A stretch of DNA of 7,518 nucleotides from CAZNYN01 sp964422205 (GCA_964422205.1 CAYRAI010000061.1:1-7518); one strand, 5' to 3'; counted from the stretch's first letter, positions 1 to 7,358 are shown. Numbers and translations: made by a program. Notes: a model not told the origin generated them from the sequence alone.

Positions 1-603
1 ATAGCACTGTTTTGCGCAGCAGCAGTATTGGCGTTCGCGGGCATGGCATTTGCAGCAGGACATGTCACGCCGGTAACACCGGATGTTAATTTTAAACCTG
101 TTAAAGTCAGTAAGGATGAAGTAGGCGTAAAGACAGAGGGAGTAACAGTAGAAGAGATAGCACCTATATCAGTAAATAGAGCTAAAACCATACTTGGAAA
201 TAAACCTACTTTTAATCTTGAAAAATCCACAAATACACCTGTGATTCAAGCAGCTTTTGCTCTTGCGTTAAGCTTTGATCACAATAACGCACCAACGTCT
301 ATTGATGTGTCTGTTCCAATGGGCGATTACACCGGGGCAATAACAGCCGTTAAAGCTTTTATTCTTGCCTCACCGGATAAACAATACAACCCGTTCCCTG
401 CGACTATAACAACATCGGGAGATAAGAAAATAGCAGCATTTAACGTTACCAGCCCGGAGAAGTACTTCTCCTCTGCCGATATCTTCCTTGCTACAGAGAA
501 AGAAGCACCGGTTTCCGGCGGCAGCAGCGGCGGATGCAATGCAGGCTTTGCGGGACTTCTCCTTCTTGCGGCGGCACCTCTTCTTTACTTCCGCAAAAAA
601 TAA
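1..603 (+). CDS. Exported Synerg-CTERM protein, function unknown (5' partial)
   Basis: The frame is open from the first base, so the start codon lies upstream; 200 residues are visible. The first ~19 residues are a hydrophobic Ala-rich stretch ending FAGMAFAAG, the end of a Sec signal peptide with cleavage probably near AFA. The TTG at 28 falls inside this stretch and is not a credible start. The middle (about residues 21-165) is a soluble domain rich in Thr, Val and Lys that I do not recognise. The C-terminus has a Gly/Ser linker, GGCNAGF, a Leu/Ala membrane segment and final FRKK. This tripartite layout with an invariant Cys is the Synerg-CTERM sorting signal of Synergistota. By analogy with other CTERM systems the tail is probably processed and the protein kept at the cell surface; that is inference. 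The gene has its own terminator and is separate from the export operon downstream. Confidence 0.85.
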   Translation: MALFCAAAVLAFAGMAFAAGHVTPVTPDVNFKPVKVSKDEVGVKTEGVTVEEIAPISVNRAKTILGNKPTFNLEKSTNTPVIQAAFALALSFDHNNAPTSIDVSVPMGDYTGAITAVKAFILASPDKQYNPFPATITTSGDKKIAAFNVTSPEKYFSSADIFLATEKEAPVSGGSSGGCNAGFAGLLLLAAAPLLYFRKK

Positions 604-628
604 CGCATAATCCACAGTGAAATCAGAT

Positions 629-654
629 GCCCCTTCTCATGAAGGGGCTTTTTT
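629..654 (+). terminator. Intrinsic terminator of the Synerg-CTERM gene
   Basis: A perfect 8-bp stem (GCCCCTTC / GAAGGGGC) with a TCAT loop is followed directly by six T. It lies 25 bases after the stop codon at 601-603. It separates the first gene from the promoter of the export operon. Confidence 0.93.
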
Positions 655-666
655 ATATAATAACCA

Positions 667-695
667 TTTATATTATCGAAGATATAGATTATAAT
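667..695 (+). promoter_or_regulatory. Likely sigma70-type promoter of the polysaccharide export operon
   Basis: TTTATA at 667-672 (4 of 6 matches to the -35 consensus), a 17-base spacer and a perfect TATAAT at 690-695 lie between the upstream terminator and the YjbH-like gene. Transcription would start near 702, leaving a leader of about 29 bases with GGAGGG at 720-725. The area is very AT-rich, so chance matches are possible, but the spacing and position fit well. No operator palindrome is clear. Confidence 0.6.
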
Positions 696-730
696 CATAA
701 TGTTCGTACGTCTTTATACGGAGGGCTCTA

Positions 731-3069
731 ATGAGCAGAAAAAACAAAAAAACAAAAAGATATCTGCTGACAGCTGCAGCAGCTCTTATGATCTGCGGCA
801 CATTAACCTTTTCTGCAGAAGCCCTCTCTCCGTCAAATTCAGGGCTTACAGGCCTTTGGGAGTATCCAACGGCAGAGATGCCAGGAGACGGCAAGGGTTT
901 TATGCACTACTCATACTACACTCCGTACAAAGCAGGAGGAGTTTCCATGGGGCTATTCCCATGGCTTGAATTCAACATACGCATAACAGAATTTGAAAAC
1001 GCAGCAAAAATAAGCGACAACTACGGATACTACAAAGATAAAGCTCTGGATTTAAAACTTCTTCTCATAAATCAAAGAGGTATAATTCCATCTGTCGCGG
1101 TAGGAACACTGGATATGATGGGAACAGAGATAAGAAAAGCATATTTCGGGGCGGGAACATGGAAATACAACAATATAGCACTCACATTAGGCTATGCCAC
1201 AGATACATACAACGGCTTTTACGGAGGCATATCATGGGCTCCCGCAGAGTGGATAGAGTTCAAGGCGGAATACAGCCCTCTTGACTATACAAAGGACAGA
1301 ATTGTGCTCCAACCAAAAGAAGCGGAAAAAAAATATAACTACGGAGTCGTACTGAAGAGTCCCATAGGTCTCAACGGCAGCATCAGCTACCAGAGGGGCG
1401 AGGAATTCTGCTTCGGCATCAATTATTCATATGACTTTACAAAACCACTCTTCGGAGGCAAAAACAAAGTCAAACTCTCAGAGACACCGTCAACAGATTG
1501 GGCAGATACCGATATAGAAAAAATGGCTTCATCACTGCAAAAGGAACTCGGCAAAAAGGGCTTCGGCCTGCGCAATGTCGTTGTCTTAACAGGAGACAAA
1601 AAAGTACACGTAGCATTTGAAAACATAGGCTACTCTTCCCAGACAGAGGGAACTGTCAGAACAATGATACTCGCGGCGGGAGCACTGCCATGGGATACGG
1701 AACTATTTTCGTGTTCACCGATGGTACGCGGCGAGCCGGTCACGCGCATCGAGCTTAACAGAGAGCAGATATCGCTGATACGCCTCAAAAAGTTCAACGC
1801 ATATGATTTGAGCAGAAGCTCCGTCACATGGGCACCTAAAACAAAGTACGGCACAGTGCCCGGCGAAGAGTGGAATACTATGGCAGGACCGGGAGAGAGC
1901 ATAAACAACGGCACAGCCGACATAAGAGTTGCTCTCTCATATGAGCCGAGGATAGACAAACCTCTGGACAAAAACTTCTACATGGACAGGATAAATATCG
2001 ATTACATCGGACGGCTGCGCACATCCAAAGGCTTTGAAGCTTACTTAAAGGTTCGCCAGCCAATAGACAACAACATCGATATCTGGTGGCAGCCCGAAAT
2101 CAATGATGATACAAGAATCAACAAAGGTGTTTTAAGCTACGTATATAAAATGGACAAGAACCTCTGGGCTCTCAGCGAGGCGGGCTGGATAGACGAAATA
2201 TACTTCGGAGCAAATATCTGGGGACGCTGGTTTATAAAAGATTCGCCGTTCTGGGTTGGAGGAAGAGCAAGTATATTTAAAGAACGTGATCCTCACTCTT
2301 TTGCCGGACTTGCGGAATACAAATCACAAGAGTACGAGAATCACATAACATGGGAACATTGCTACGGACCGCTTGAAAGCTTTGGCAAGAATGACTGGGC
2401 TGTCGCATATTGGGGTGAAGTTGGCTACCACGACAAAATATACAACGCTGACTTAATGGCGAGATATGGCAAATTTGCAGACAGCGACAAGGGCTACAGG
2501 CTTGATGCGATAAGAAACTGGGAGAGCGCGTCTGTAGGCTTCTACTATACTGTCACAGACAGAAAGATCGATGATAAAGGATATACAGATGCAGGCATGA
2601 TCTTCAACCTGCCTCTGACCTTCTGGTATGACGGACATGCGACAAACACTTATTGGGAAGAAGAGTTCACATTACTCTCCCATTTTAAAGTTACCCAAGG
2701 CAGAATCCCGGGAGCGTGGATGACTCCCGAAAAGCTCATAGGAGAGCTTGCGCCCAACAGATTAAGCCAGGAGCTTGCTTCCATGATTGACAAAATGATG
2801 AAAGAAGTCAGAGATGACAGCGAAANNNNNNNNNNNNNNNNNNNNNNNNNNNNNNNNNNNNNNNNNNNNNNNNNNNNNNNNNNNNNNNNNNNNNNNNNNN
2901 NNNNNNNNNNNNNNNNNNNNNNNNNGAGCTTGCTTCCATGATTGACAAAATGATGAAAGAAGTCAGAGATGACAGCGAAACAGAGCTCTCAGACTCCAAG
3001 ACTTATGGCATTTGGGAATTTCTGCATGGGGAGTGGCGTATGGATGAAGCATTAAAAGAGTCGGAGTAA
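731..3069 (+). CDS. YjbH/GfcD-like outer-membrane protein of exopolysaccharide export, interrupted by an assembly gap
   Basis: This is a YjbH-domain protein, a large outer-membrane beta-barrel family encoded with Wza-type exporters (E. coli yjbEFGH; gfcD of group 4 capsule). The ATG at 731 follows GGAGGG by 5 bases. Residues 1-31 form a signal peptide (KKTKR, hydrophobic core, FSAEA cleavage). The only Cys there (LMIC) is a poor lipobox, so the mature protein is probably not a lipoprotein. Mature protein opens with the family signature SGLTGLWEYPTAEM (37-50). Alternating aromatic/polar strands follow, and a late block near 574-610 (ARYGKFADSDKG, then FYYTVTD) matches the YjbH C-terminal half. 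The 100 Ns at 2826-2925 break the frame artificially. Removing the Ns and one copy of the flanking 55-base duplication leaves 2184 bases, 727 residues plus TAA at 3067-3069, close to the length of E. coli YjbH (about 700). The repaired C-terminus ends DEALKESE. A translation through the Ns stops at 2941 and is wrong. First gene of a three-gene operon. Confidence 0.88.
2771..2980. repeat. 55-base exact duplication on both sides of the gap (contig overlap)
   Basis: Bases 2771-2825 and 2926-2980 are identical over all 55 positions; each copy abuts the run of Ns. Both encode the same peptide (ELASMIDKMMKEVRDDSE) in the frame of the YjbH-like gene. Exactly 55 bases of overlap at two contig ends is what a de Bruijn assembler with k near 55 leaves when contigs are scaffolded but not merged. 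Biological tandem duplication is possible but much less likely. Confidence 0.9.
2826..2925. other. Assembly gap, 100 Ns
   Basis: Exactly 100 Ns, the conventional placeholder for a gap of unknown size. It lies inside the 3' part of the YjbH-like gene. The flanking duplication implies that the true gap is minus 55 bases, meaning no sequence is missing. Confidence 0.97.
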
Positions 3070-3125
3070 AGAGCACTATTTATCTAACATAGCAAAATAT
3101 TTGTAATATATATGGAGGCCGTAAT

Positions 3126-5375
3126 ATGCATAACAAGAAAACAACAGCATTTTTGATAATGGTAACCTATCTTTTCTCTCTATTTTCGCCTCTCTCTGCC
3201 TATGCTGCGGACGGAGCCGCAGCGGCTCAGGCAGCTGCTAACGCTCTCAGCATATCCGGTCAGGGAACTCCCGGGGGAATATCTCTGACTCCAGACAGCG
3301 GAACAACAGGCATGGAGAATGATGCCGATACAGGGAACGGAAACACGGACGGCACATCGGCATTTCCGTCAATAGGCGATGAAGCGACAACAGAGCCAGA
3401 TGTAACCATTGTGAAGGAAAAGCTTGATGAAGAGAAAGTGGCTACAACCGCCGCAATAGACGCAACAACAGCGGCGCAGTCACCAAGACTCGACCCGCGC
3501 GAAGTCAAGGGCAGCAATATGTACAATAACTTGAGAGGAAGGCTCCTCCGCTTCGGTGCTGACTTCTTTGCCAAAGGCAGGACAAACACACTTGCATACG
3601 CTCCCGTAGGTTCAAACTACATTGTCGCACCCGGAGATGAAGTAAAGCTAAACATTTGGGGCTACAGCGAAATAAGAGCGACTCTAATTGTAGACAGAGA
3701 CGGCACTCTGACACTACCTCAGGCAGGCCCCGTTACTGTCGCAGGGCTGACTTTCTCTCAGATGCAGAAAGTCATTGAAAACGCATACAAAAAAATAATC
3801 ACAGATTTTGAAATCAACATAACAATGGGCAAGCTTCACACAATCACGGTATATGTCACTGGACATGCGGCGACTCCGGGAGCCTATGCCGTCTCATCAA
3901 TGGCTACACTTGTAGACGTGCTCTCCCAGGCAGGAGGCCCTGCCCTTTCAGGTACAATGCGCGCAATCGAAATCAAAAGAAACAACAAGAAAATCGCCTC
4001 TTTCGACCTCTATAAGCTTCTTTTGCAAGGAGACAGAAAGGGGGATGTCCGCCTCAGCGACGGAGATATCATCTTTATTCCTACAGTAGGCTCGCTTGTA
4101 GCTGTTGCAGGAAACGTAAAGCGCCCAGCAATTTATGAACTTGCCCAAAAAGAGGGCAAACTTGCAGATGTGCTGGCACTAAGCGGAGGAATAACTGCAG
4201 GAGCATACAAAGGCAGAATCCAGCTTGTACGAGTACTCAACAACACTGTAAGAACAGCCTTTGAATCCGACCTCAACTCGCCTGAGGCAAAAGTACAGAA
4301 GCTCCAGGACGGCGATTTGCTTAAGATATTTGCAGTCTCGGGCGGTTCAATCAACGTGCGCATCGAAGGTGCCGTAATACAGCCAGGTGTCTTTGCTATA
4401 GAGCCCGATGTTACACTTCTTTCGGACATCATTAAACGCGCAGGCGGACTTATGTACACGGCATCAAACGAAGCGGAGCTGACAAGAGTCGTCGTCAGTG
4501 AAAAAGGCCCCGTAACATCCAGAAGTATGGTTAATTTAAAAGACGTGATGAACGGGAGCTCCAACATAAAACTTCAGCGCGACGACTACCTCTTTGTCCG
4601 CACAGTTCCCGACTGGAACATATACAGAAGCGCGACTGTAAGCGGACGCGTCCTATACCCGGGAAATTACACTGTCAACAGAGGCGAAAGACTCTCATCA
4701 CTGATTGAACGCTCAGGAGGCTATGCACAGGGAGCCTTTGCAAGAGGAGCAGTATTCATCAGAGAAAGCATTCGCGCCGACCAGCAGAAGAACATAAACG
4801 ATATGGTCGAAAAAATGGAAAGAGAAGTCATGGCATCAGCAAATCAGGCTGTGTCAACGGCAGTAAAACAGGCAGACGTATCATTTGCTCAGGCAAGCAT
4901 GACACAGAAAGAAAAATATATCGACACACTCAAAAACCTAAAAGCCTCGGGAAGACTTGTTGTCTCTCTTCCGGAAGACTACAGACTTATAAAAGGCAGT
5001 CCTTACGACATAGAACTTCAGGAAGGTGACAAACTCCACATCCCTGAACGCCCCGGCACAATACAGGTCATAGGCTCTGTAATGACACCATCCGCATTTG
5101 TATTCAGACCGGGACAGCCGTTTAATGAATACATAAAAATGGCGGGAGGCTACGCATCACTGGCGAACCCCAAGAGAACCTACATTCTCAAAGCTGACGG
5201 CTCTACACTCAGAGCCTTTGCCGGTAATAAGCCCCGCATCATAGAAGAGGGCGATTTCATAGTAGTACCAGAAAAAATACTCTTCACACCCTCACTGCGC
5301 AACGCTACAGACATAATGGACATAATCTACAAGATGGTTGTCGGAATAGCGGCAATTGACTACGTCTTTAAATAG
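3126..5375 (+). CDS. Wza/GfcE-like polysaccharide export protein (OPX) with multiple SLBB domains
   Basis: An outer-membrane/periplasmic exporter that forms the exit channel for capsule or exopolysaccharide. ATG at 3126 has GGAGG at 3114-3118. Residues 1-27 are a signal peptide ending SAYA, with no lipobox Cys, unlike E. coli Wza. Residues 28-120 are a low-complexity Ala/Gly/Thr-rich linker. The polysaccharide export domain spans about 163-235 (NYIVAPGDEVKLNIWGYSE, then DGTLTLPQAGPV). SLBB domains follow, each opening with a G-x-V-x-x-P-like signature: VTGHAATPGAY (244-254), VAGNVKRPAIY (327-337), IEGAVIQPGVF (413-423), VSGRVLYPGNY (505-515) and VIGSVMTPSAF (648-658). The fourth appears to hold a helical insert at about 552-606. 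The last 25 residues (NATDIMDIIYKMVVGIAAIDYVFK) may be the amphipathic membrane helix that forms the Wza pore; this is inferred. At 749 residues it is about twice the length of Wza, as in other multi-SLBB exporters. The gene begins 56 bases after the YjbH-like gene and ends just before the Wzz gene. Confidence 0.93.
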   Translation: MHNKKTTAFLIMVTYLFSLFSPLSAYAADGAAAAQAAANALSISGQGTPGGISLTPDSGTTGMENDADTGNGNTDGTSAFPSIGDEATTEPDVTIVKEKLDEEKVATTAAIDATTAAQSPRLDPREVKGSNMYNNLRGRLLRFGADFFAKGRTNTLAYAPVGSNYIVAPGDEVKLNIWGYSEIRATLIVDRDGTLTLPQAGPVTVAGLTFSQMQKVIENAYKKIITDFEINITMGKLHTITVYVTGHAATPGAYAVSSMATLVDVLSQAGGPALSGTMRAIEIKRNNKKIASFDLYKLLLQGDRKGDVRLSDGDIIFIPTVGSLVAVAGNVKRPAIYELAQKEGKLADVLALSGGITAGAYKGRIQLVRVLNNTVRTAFESDLNSPEAKVQKLQDGDLLKIFAVSGGSINVRIEGAVIQPGVFAIEPDVTLLSDIIKRAGGLMYTASNEAELTRVVVSEKGPVTSRSMVNLKDVMNGSSNIKLQRDDYLFVRTVPDWNIYRSATVSGRVLYPGNYTVNRGERLSSLIERSGGYAQGAFARGAVFIRESIRADQQKNINDMVEKMEREVMASANQAVSTAVKQADVSFAQASMTQKEKYIDTLKNLKASGRLVVSLPEDYRLIKGSPYDIELQEGDKLHIPERPGTIQVIGSVMTPSAFVFRPGQPFNEYIKMAGGYASLANPKRTYILKADGSTLRAFAGNKPRIIEEGDFIVVPEKILFTPSLRNATDIMDIIYKMVVGIAAIDYVFK

Positions 5376-5378
5376 GAG
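5374..5378 (+). promoter_or_regulatory. Ribosome binding site overlapping the OPX stop codon; decides the Wzz start
   Basis: AGGAG overlaps the OPX stop codon TAG (5373-5375). It lies only 2 bases before the ATG at 5381 but 8 bases before the in-frame ATG at 5387. The spacing favours 5387 and suggests translational coupling with the OPX gene. Confidence 0.65.
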
Positions 5379-5386
5379 ATATGGAT

Positions 5387-6667
5387 ATGGAGGATAAAAT
5401 TACAAGAAATATAGAGCAGGAGCAGGAAGACGTCTATGAAGTCTCATTGCTCGACCTCTTAGTGATACTTGTAGAGCAAAGATGGTTCATAGCGAAAGTC
5501 ACAACGGCCTTCGCTGTGATATCCATAATTTACGTTCTGCTTGCAACACCGATATACAAAAGCACCATTCAGATAATGCCGCCAACCTCTGGAAGCGGAG
5601 GCGGAGCGGCAGCAATGCTCGCGGCATCTGGAATGGGAGACTTAGTAGGAGCTTTAGGCGGCTCGGCGGGTGATACTGTCGTAGGAGTGATAAAAAGCAC
5701 TGCAGTTCTTGACAAAGTGATAGATACAAATTTACTGCTCACAAGAAAACCTGAAGGCTTCAGCATCATGAGGTCTATAAAAGGACTCTTCTCATCTGCA
5801 GGAGAAGCAAAACCTAAACTAAGAACAAATGTCAGAGCATCGCTGTCGGAAGTTATTCAAGCAGCCTCAGATAAAAAGAGCGGAATAATAACTGTGTCGG
5901 TAAAGGACACATCACCAGACATGGCAGTAAAACTTACACAATCCGTCTATGATGAGACACTCTCTGTTTTGCAGACTGTAGCTGTAACACCCGAAGCACA
6001 GAAAAGAGCCTTCTTAGAAACACAGCTTAAGGAAAATAACAAAGCTTTAACTGCTGCAGAACACAAATTGATATCATATCAGCAGAGCACAGGCATGATA
6101 GCAGGTACAGGCACGCCCTCGGCAATCACAGCTCTCGGCTCTCTGCAGGCAAGAATGGTAGCTAAAGAGATAGAGCTCAAAGCCGCACAGAGATTTGCCA
6201 CAAAGGCAAACCCTCAGATAAAGAGACTTCAGTCTGAATACGACGCAATTAAAAAGCAATTTGAAGAAAACAGAGCAAACACAGGCACTTCCCCGCTATC
6301 TGGAGTCGGAGTAAAAAAACTAGCGGGAGCATCCTTGGAATATGCCTCATTGGTAAGAGACTATAAATTCAGAGAGAGCTTAATGCAGATTCTGTTAAGA
6401 CAGTACGAAAATGCAAAAATCAACGAAGCTCAAAATCCTCTTATAATACAAATGCTGAGTGAGCCGACATACCCCGAGCTTAGGGATTCACCGCGTAGGA
6501 CAAAAACAGTAATACTGGCAACAATACTGGGATGCTTTCTGGGAATATTCGCCTCATTCCTCCGCCACTTCATGAGCATGAGCAAAAACGACCCGGAAAC
6601 AGCCCCAAAAATTCAATACATCAAAAAAGCAATAGCATCAGACCTAAAGATTTTCAAAAGAAAATAA
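5387..6667 (+). CDS. Wzz-type polysaccharide co-polymerase (chain-length determinant), no kinase domain
   Basis: An inner-membrane protein with a large periplasmic domain that sets polymer length and links synthesis to the OPX exporter. The 426-residue product (428 if the ATG at 5381 is used) has the PCP layout. A short acidic cytoplasmic N-terminus with VSLLDLLVILVEQRW leads into TM1 (about 35-53). The periplasmic part then has a Gly/Ala-rich segment (about 67-94), a helical coiled-coil region (about 206-298) and the Pro-rich motif EPTYPELRDSPRR (359-371). TM2 (about 373-392) is followed by a basic tail ending FKRK. No Walker A/B kinase domain or Tyr cluster follows TM2, so it is not a Wzc/Etk-type fusion. 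A separate kinase, if any, must be encoded elsewhere. Start chosen from Shine-Dalgarno spacing. Last gene of the operon, followed 6 bases after its stop by a terminator hairpin. Confidence 0.92.
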   Translation: MEDKITRNIEQEQEDVYEVSLLDLLVILVEQRWFIAKVTTAFAVISIIYVLLATPIYKSTIQIMPPTSGSGGGAAAMLAASGMGDLVGALGGSAGDTVVGVIKSTAVLDKVIDTNLLLTRKPEGFSIMRSIKGLFSSAGEAKPKLRTNVRASLSEVIQAASDKKSGIITVSVKDTSPDMAVKLTQSVYDETLSVLQTVAVTPEAQKRAFLETQLKENNKALTAAEHKLISYQQSTGMIAGTGTPSAITALGSLQARMVAKEIELKAAQRFATKANPQIKRLQSEYDAIKKQFEENRANTGTSPLSGVGVKKLAGASLEYASLVRDYKFRESLMQILLRQYENAKINEAQNPLIIQMLSEPTYPELRDSPRRTKTVILATILGCFLGIFASFLRHFMSMSKNDPETAPKIQYIKKAIASDLKIFKRK

Positions 6668-6673
6668 ATAATA

Positions 6674-6725
6674 AAAACAGCCCTCACCTCTTTGAGCACA
6701 CGCTCAGACAGATGAGGGCTGTTTT
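6674..6725 (+). terminator. Long-stem terminator closing the export operon, probably bidirectional
   Basis: A perfect 13-bp stem (AAAACAGCCCTCA at 6674-6686, TGAGGGCTGTTTT at 6713-6725) encloses a 26-base loop holding a second perfect hairpin (TGAGC-ACAC-GCTCA at 6693-6706). The plus-strand U-tract is short (four T). On the minus strand the stem is followed by TTTTTATTATTTATTTT, so it may also stop transcription arriving from the right. Confidence 0.85.
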
Positions 6726-6748
6726 GTACATAATTACCCATCTAATCT

Positions 6749-6794
6749 TTAGACTCAAACTTTTCCGTCTTCTAGGTACTAGATTTGAGTCTAA
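6749..6794. repeat. Inverted repeat between the operon and the repeat region
   Basis: TTAGACTCAAA (6749-6759) pairs perfectly with TTTGAGTCTAA (6784-6794). Inside, TCTAG (6771-6775) pairs with CTAGA (6779-6783) around a GTA loop and stacks directly on the outer stem on one side. No T-tract follows, so it is not an ordinary terminator. It abuts the left end of the repeat array and could mark an element boundary; its function is unknown. The rest of 6726-6802 contains nothing else I can identify. Confidence 0.6.
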
Positions 6795-6802
6795 GGTTCT
6801 GA

Positions 6803-6926
6803 AACGCCACTTGGGCCCGTACGGAAGCATTACGGGCAGACAGAGAGAGGAAGCTTTACTGAGAGACAGAGAGAGGAAGCTTTACTGAGAGACAGAGAGA
6901 GGAAGCTTTACTGAGAGACAGAAAGG
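6803..6926 (+). repeat. Hairpin-headed 26-bp tandem repeat array, four units (left copy)
   Basis: A head (6803-6822) precedes four contiguous 26-bp units at 6823-6848, 6849-6874, 6875-6900 and 6901-6926. Unit 1 begins GGAAGCATTACGGGCAGAC. Units 2 and 3 are identical to each other and begin GGAAGCTTTACTGAGAGAC. Unit 4 matches them except that it ends GAAAGG rather than GAGAGA. The head and unit 1 form a hairpin, GCCCGTA (6815-6821) with TACGGGC (6831-6837), around a 9-base loop. Positions 6803-6841 match 7398-7436 at 37 of 39 bases. There are no spacers and no reading frame of note. The array lies between the operon terminator and the nuclease gene. Confidence 0.9.
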
Positions 6927-6938
6927 AAATTAAGTCCA

Positions 6939-6960
6939 CGCCCCTCTCGTCTCCACTTTA
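6939..6960 (-). repeat. Possible degenerate inverted copy of the repeat unit
   Basis: Read on the minus strand, this stretch (GTGGAGACGAGAGGGGC at its core) resembles the second half of the unit in the inverted copy at 7322-7358, with GGAGAC and GGGG shared and about 15 of 21 bases matching. The hairpin half is missing. The stretch is short and purine-rich, so chance similarity cannot be excluded. Confidence 0.35.
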
Positions 6961-6984
6961 ACTTATGCTACAATCCTTTATAAT
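6957..6984 (+). promoter_or_regulatory. Likely promoter of the GIY-YIG gene
   Basis: A perfect TATAAT at 6979-6984 lies 31 bases before the TTG start codon. The best -35 candidate is TTTAAC at 6957-6962 (weak, 3 of 6 matches, 16-base spacer), at the edge of the degenerate repeat. Transcription would start near 6991, giving a leader of about 24 bases that contains the GAGGGGG ribosome binding site. Confidence 0.5.
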
Positions 6985-7014
6985 CGTGCTATTCACTGCA
7001 GAGGGGGTAGTATC

Positions 7015-7302
7015 TTGGAAAAACATCCTGCTGTTTATATGCTCGCAGATAAGCGCAACGGCTTTATTTACATTGGGGTTACATCAAATCTTTCAACACG
7101 TATAACACAACATAAAGAAGATCAGGCCGACGGATTTTCAAAGGATCACAAAACACACAATCTCGTTTGGTATAAATATTATGATGCTATGGCAGATGCT
7201 ATTAGTGACGAAAAAAGGATGAAAGACTGGAAGCGTATGTGGAAAATCAGACTTATAGAGAAAAGCAATCCATACTGGAATGATTTATCAGAAACCATTT
7301 AA
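7015..7302 (+). CDS. Small stand-alone GIY-YIG nuclease-family protein
   Basis: This is a 95-residue protein made of a single GIY-YIG domain (UvrC N-terminal/YhbQ-like superfamily). Visible motifs are VYML (7-10) in the GIY position, FIYIGVTSNL (17-26) with the YIG core, Arg29 and His33 in the following helix, Glu66 in the DEKRMKDW block where the family's metal-binding Glu sits, and NPYWNDL (85-91) at the end. All expected catalytic positions are present, so it may be an active single-strand or structure-specific nuclease. The substrate is unknown. The TTG start is supported by GAGGGGG at 7001-7007, 7 bases upstream; no ATG lies in that spot, and the family N-terminus begins just after it. 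The gene is monocistronic and enclosed by copies of the hairpin repeat family, unlike the export genes to its left. Related small proteins are common in bacteria and mostly uncharacterised; this one could be repair-related or part of a mobile unit. Confidence 0.9.
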   Translation: MEKHPAVYMLADKRNGFIYIGVTSNLSTRITQHKEDQADGFSKDHKTHNLVWYKYYDAMADAISDEKRMKDWKRMWKIRLIEKSNPYWNDLSETI

Positions 7303-7321
7303 ATTCAAAACATCTGCTCTT

Positions 7322-7358
7322 CCCCCTTTTGTCTCCCCGTAAATTTTCTGTACGGGGC
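7322..7358 (-). repeat. Single-unit inverted copy of the hairpin repeat
   Basis: CCCCGTA (7335-7341) and TACGGGG (7351-7357) form a 7-bp stem around a 9-base loop, the same stem core and loop length as in the two arrays. Read on the minus strand it continues GGGGAGACAAAAGGGGG. The 28 bases from the loop onward match the last unit of the right array at about 20 positions, after an identical CCCGTAC. It begins about 20 bases after the GIY-YIG stop codon. No T-tract follows on either strand, so it is not a standard terminator. Confidence 0.7.

Noticed and set aside
791..799. Lipoprotein lipobox in the YjbH-like signal peptide (LMIC)
   Set aside because: The residue before Cys is Ile rather than Gly, Ala or Ser, and a good signal peptidase I site follows at FSAEA.
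731..2941. YjbH-like gene ending at 2941
   Set aside because: That end arises from reading through the Ns out of frame; the true frame resumes after the gap and stops at 3069.
4133..4567. 144-codon minus-strand open frame inside the OPX gene
   Set aside because: It lies wholly opposite a well-conserved coding gene, has a low-complexity Ser/Leu-rich translation and shows no recognisable domain.
6532..6888. 118-codon plus-strand open frame overlapping the Wzz 3' end
   Set aside because: It runs through the Wzz gene in another frame, across the terminator and into the tandem repeats, and its translation resembles no protein.
6823..6926. CRISPR array
   Set aside because: The 26-bp units are contiguous with no spacers between them, and no cas gene is visible.
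7335..7357. Intrinsic terminator of the GIY-YIG gene
   Set aside because: The hairpin is good, but it is followed by CAAAG rather than T-rich sequence; it fits better as a member of the repeat family.
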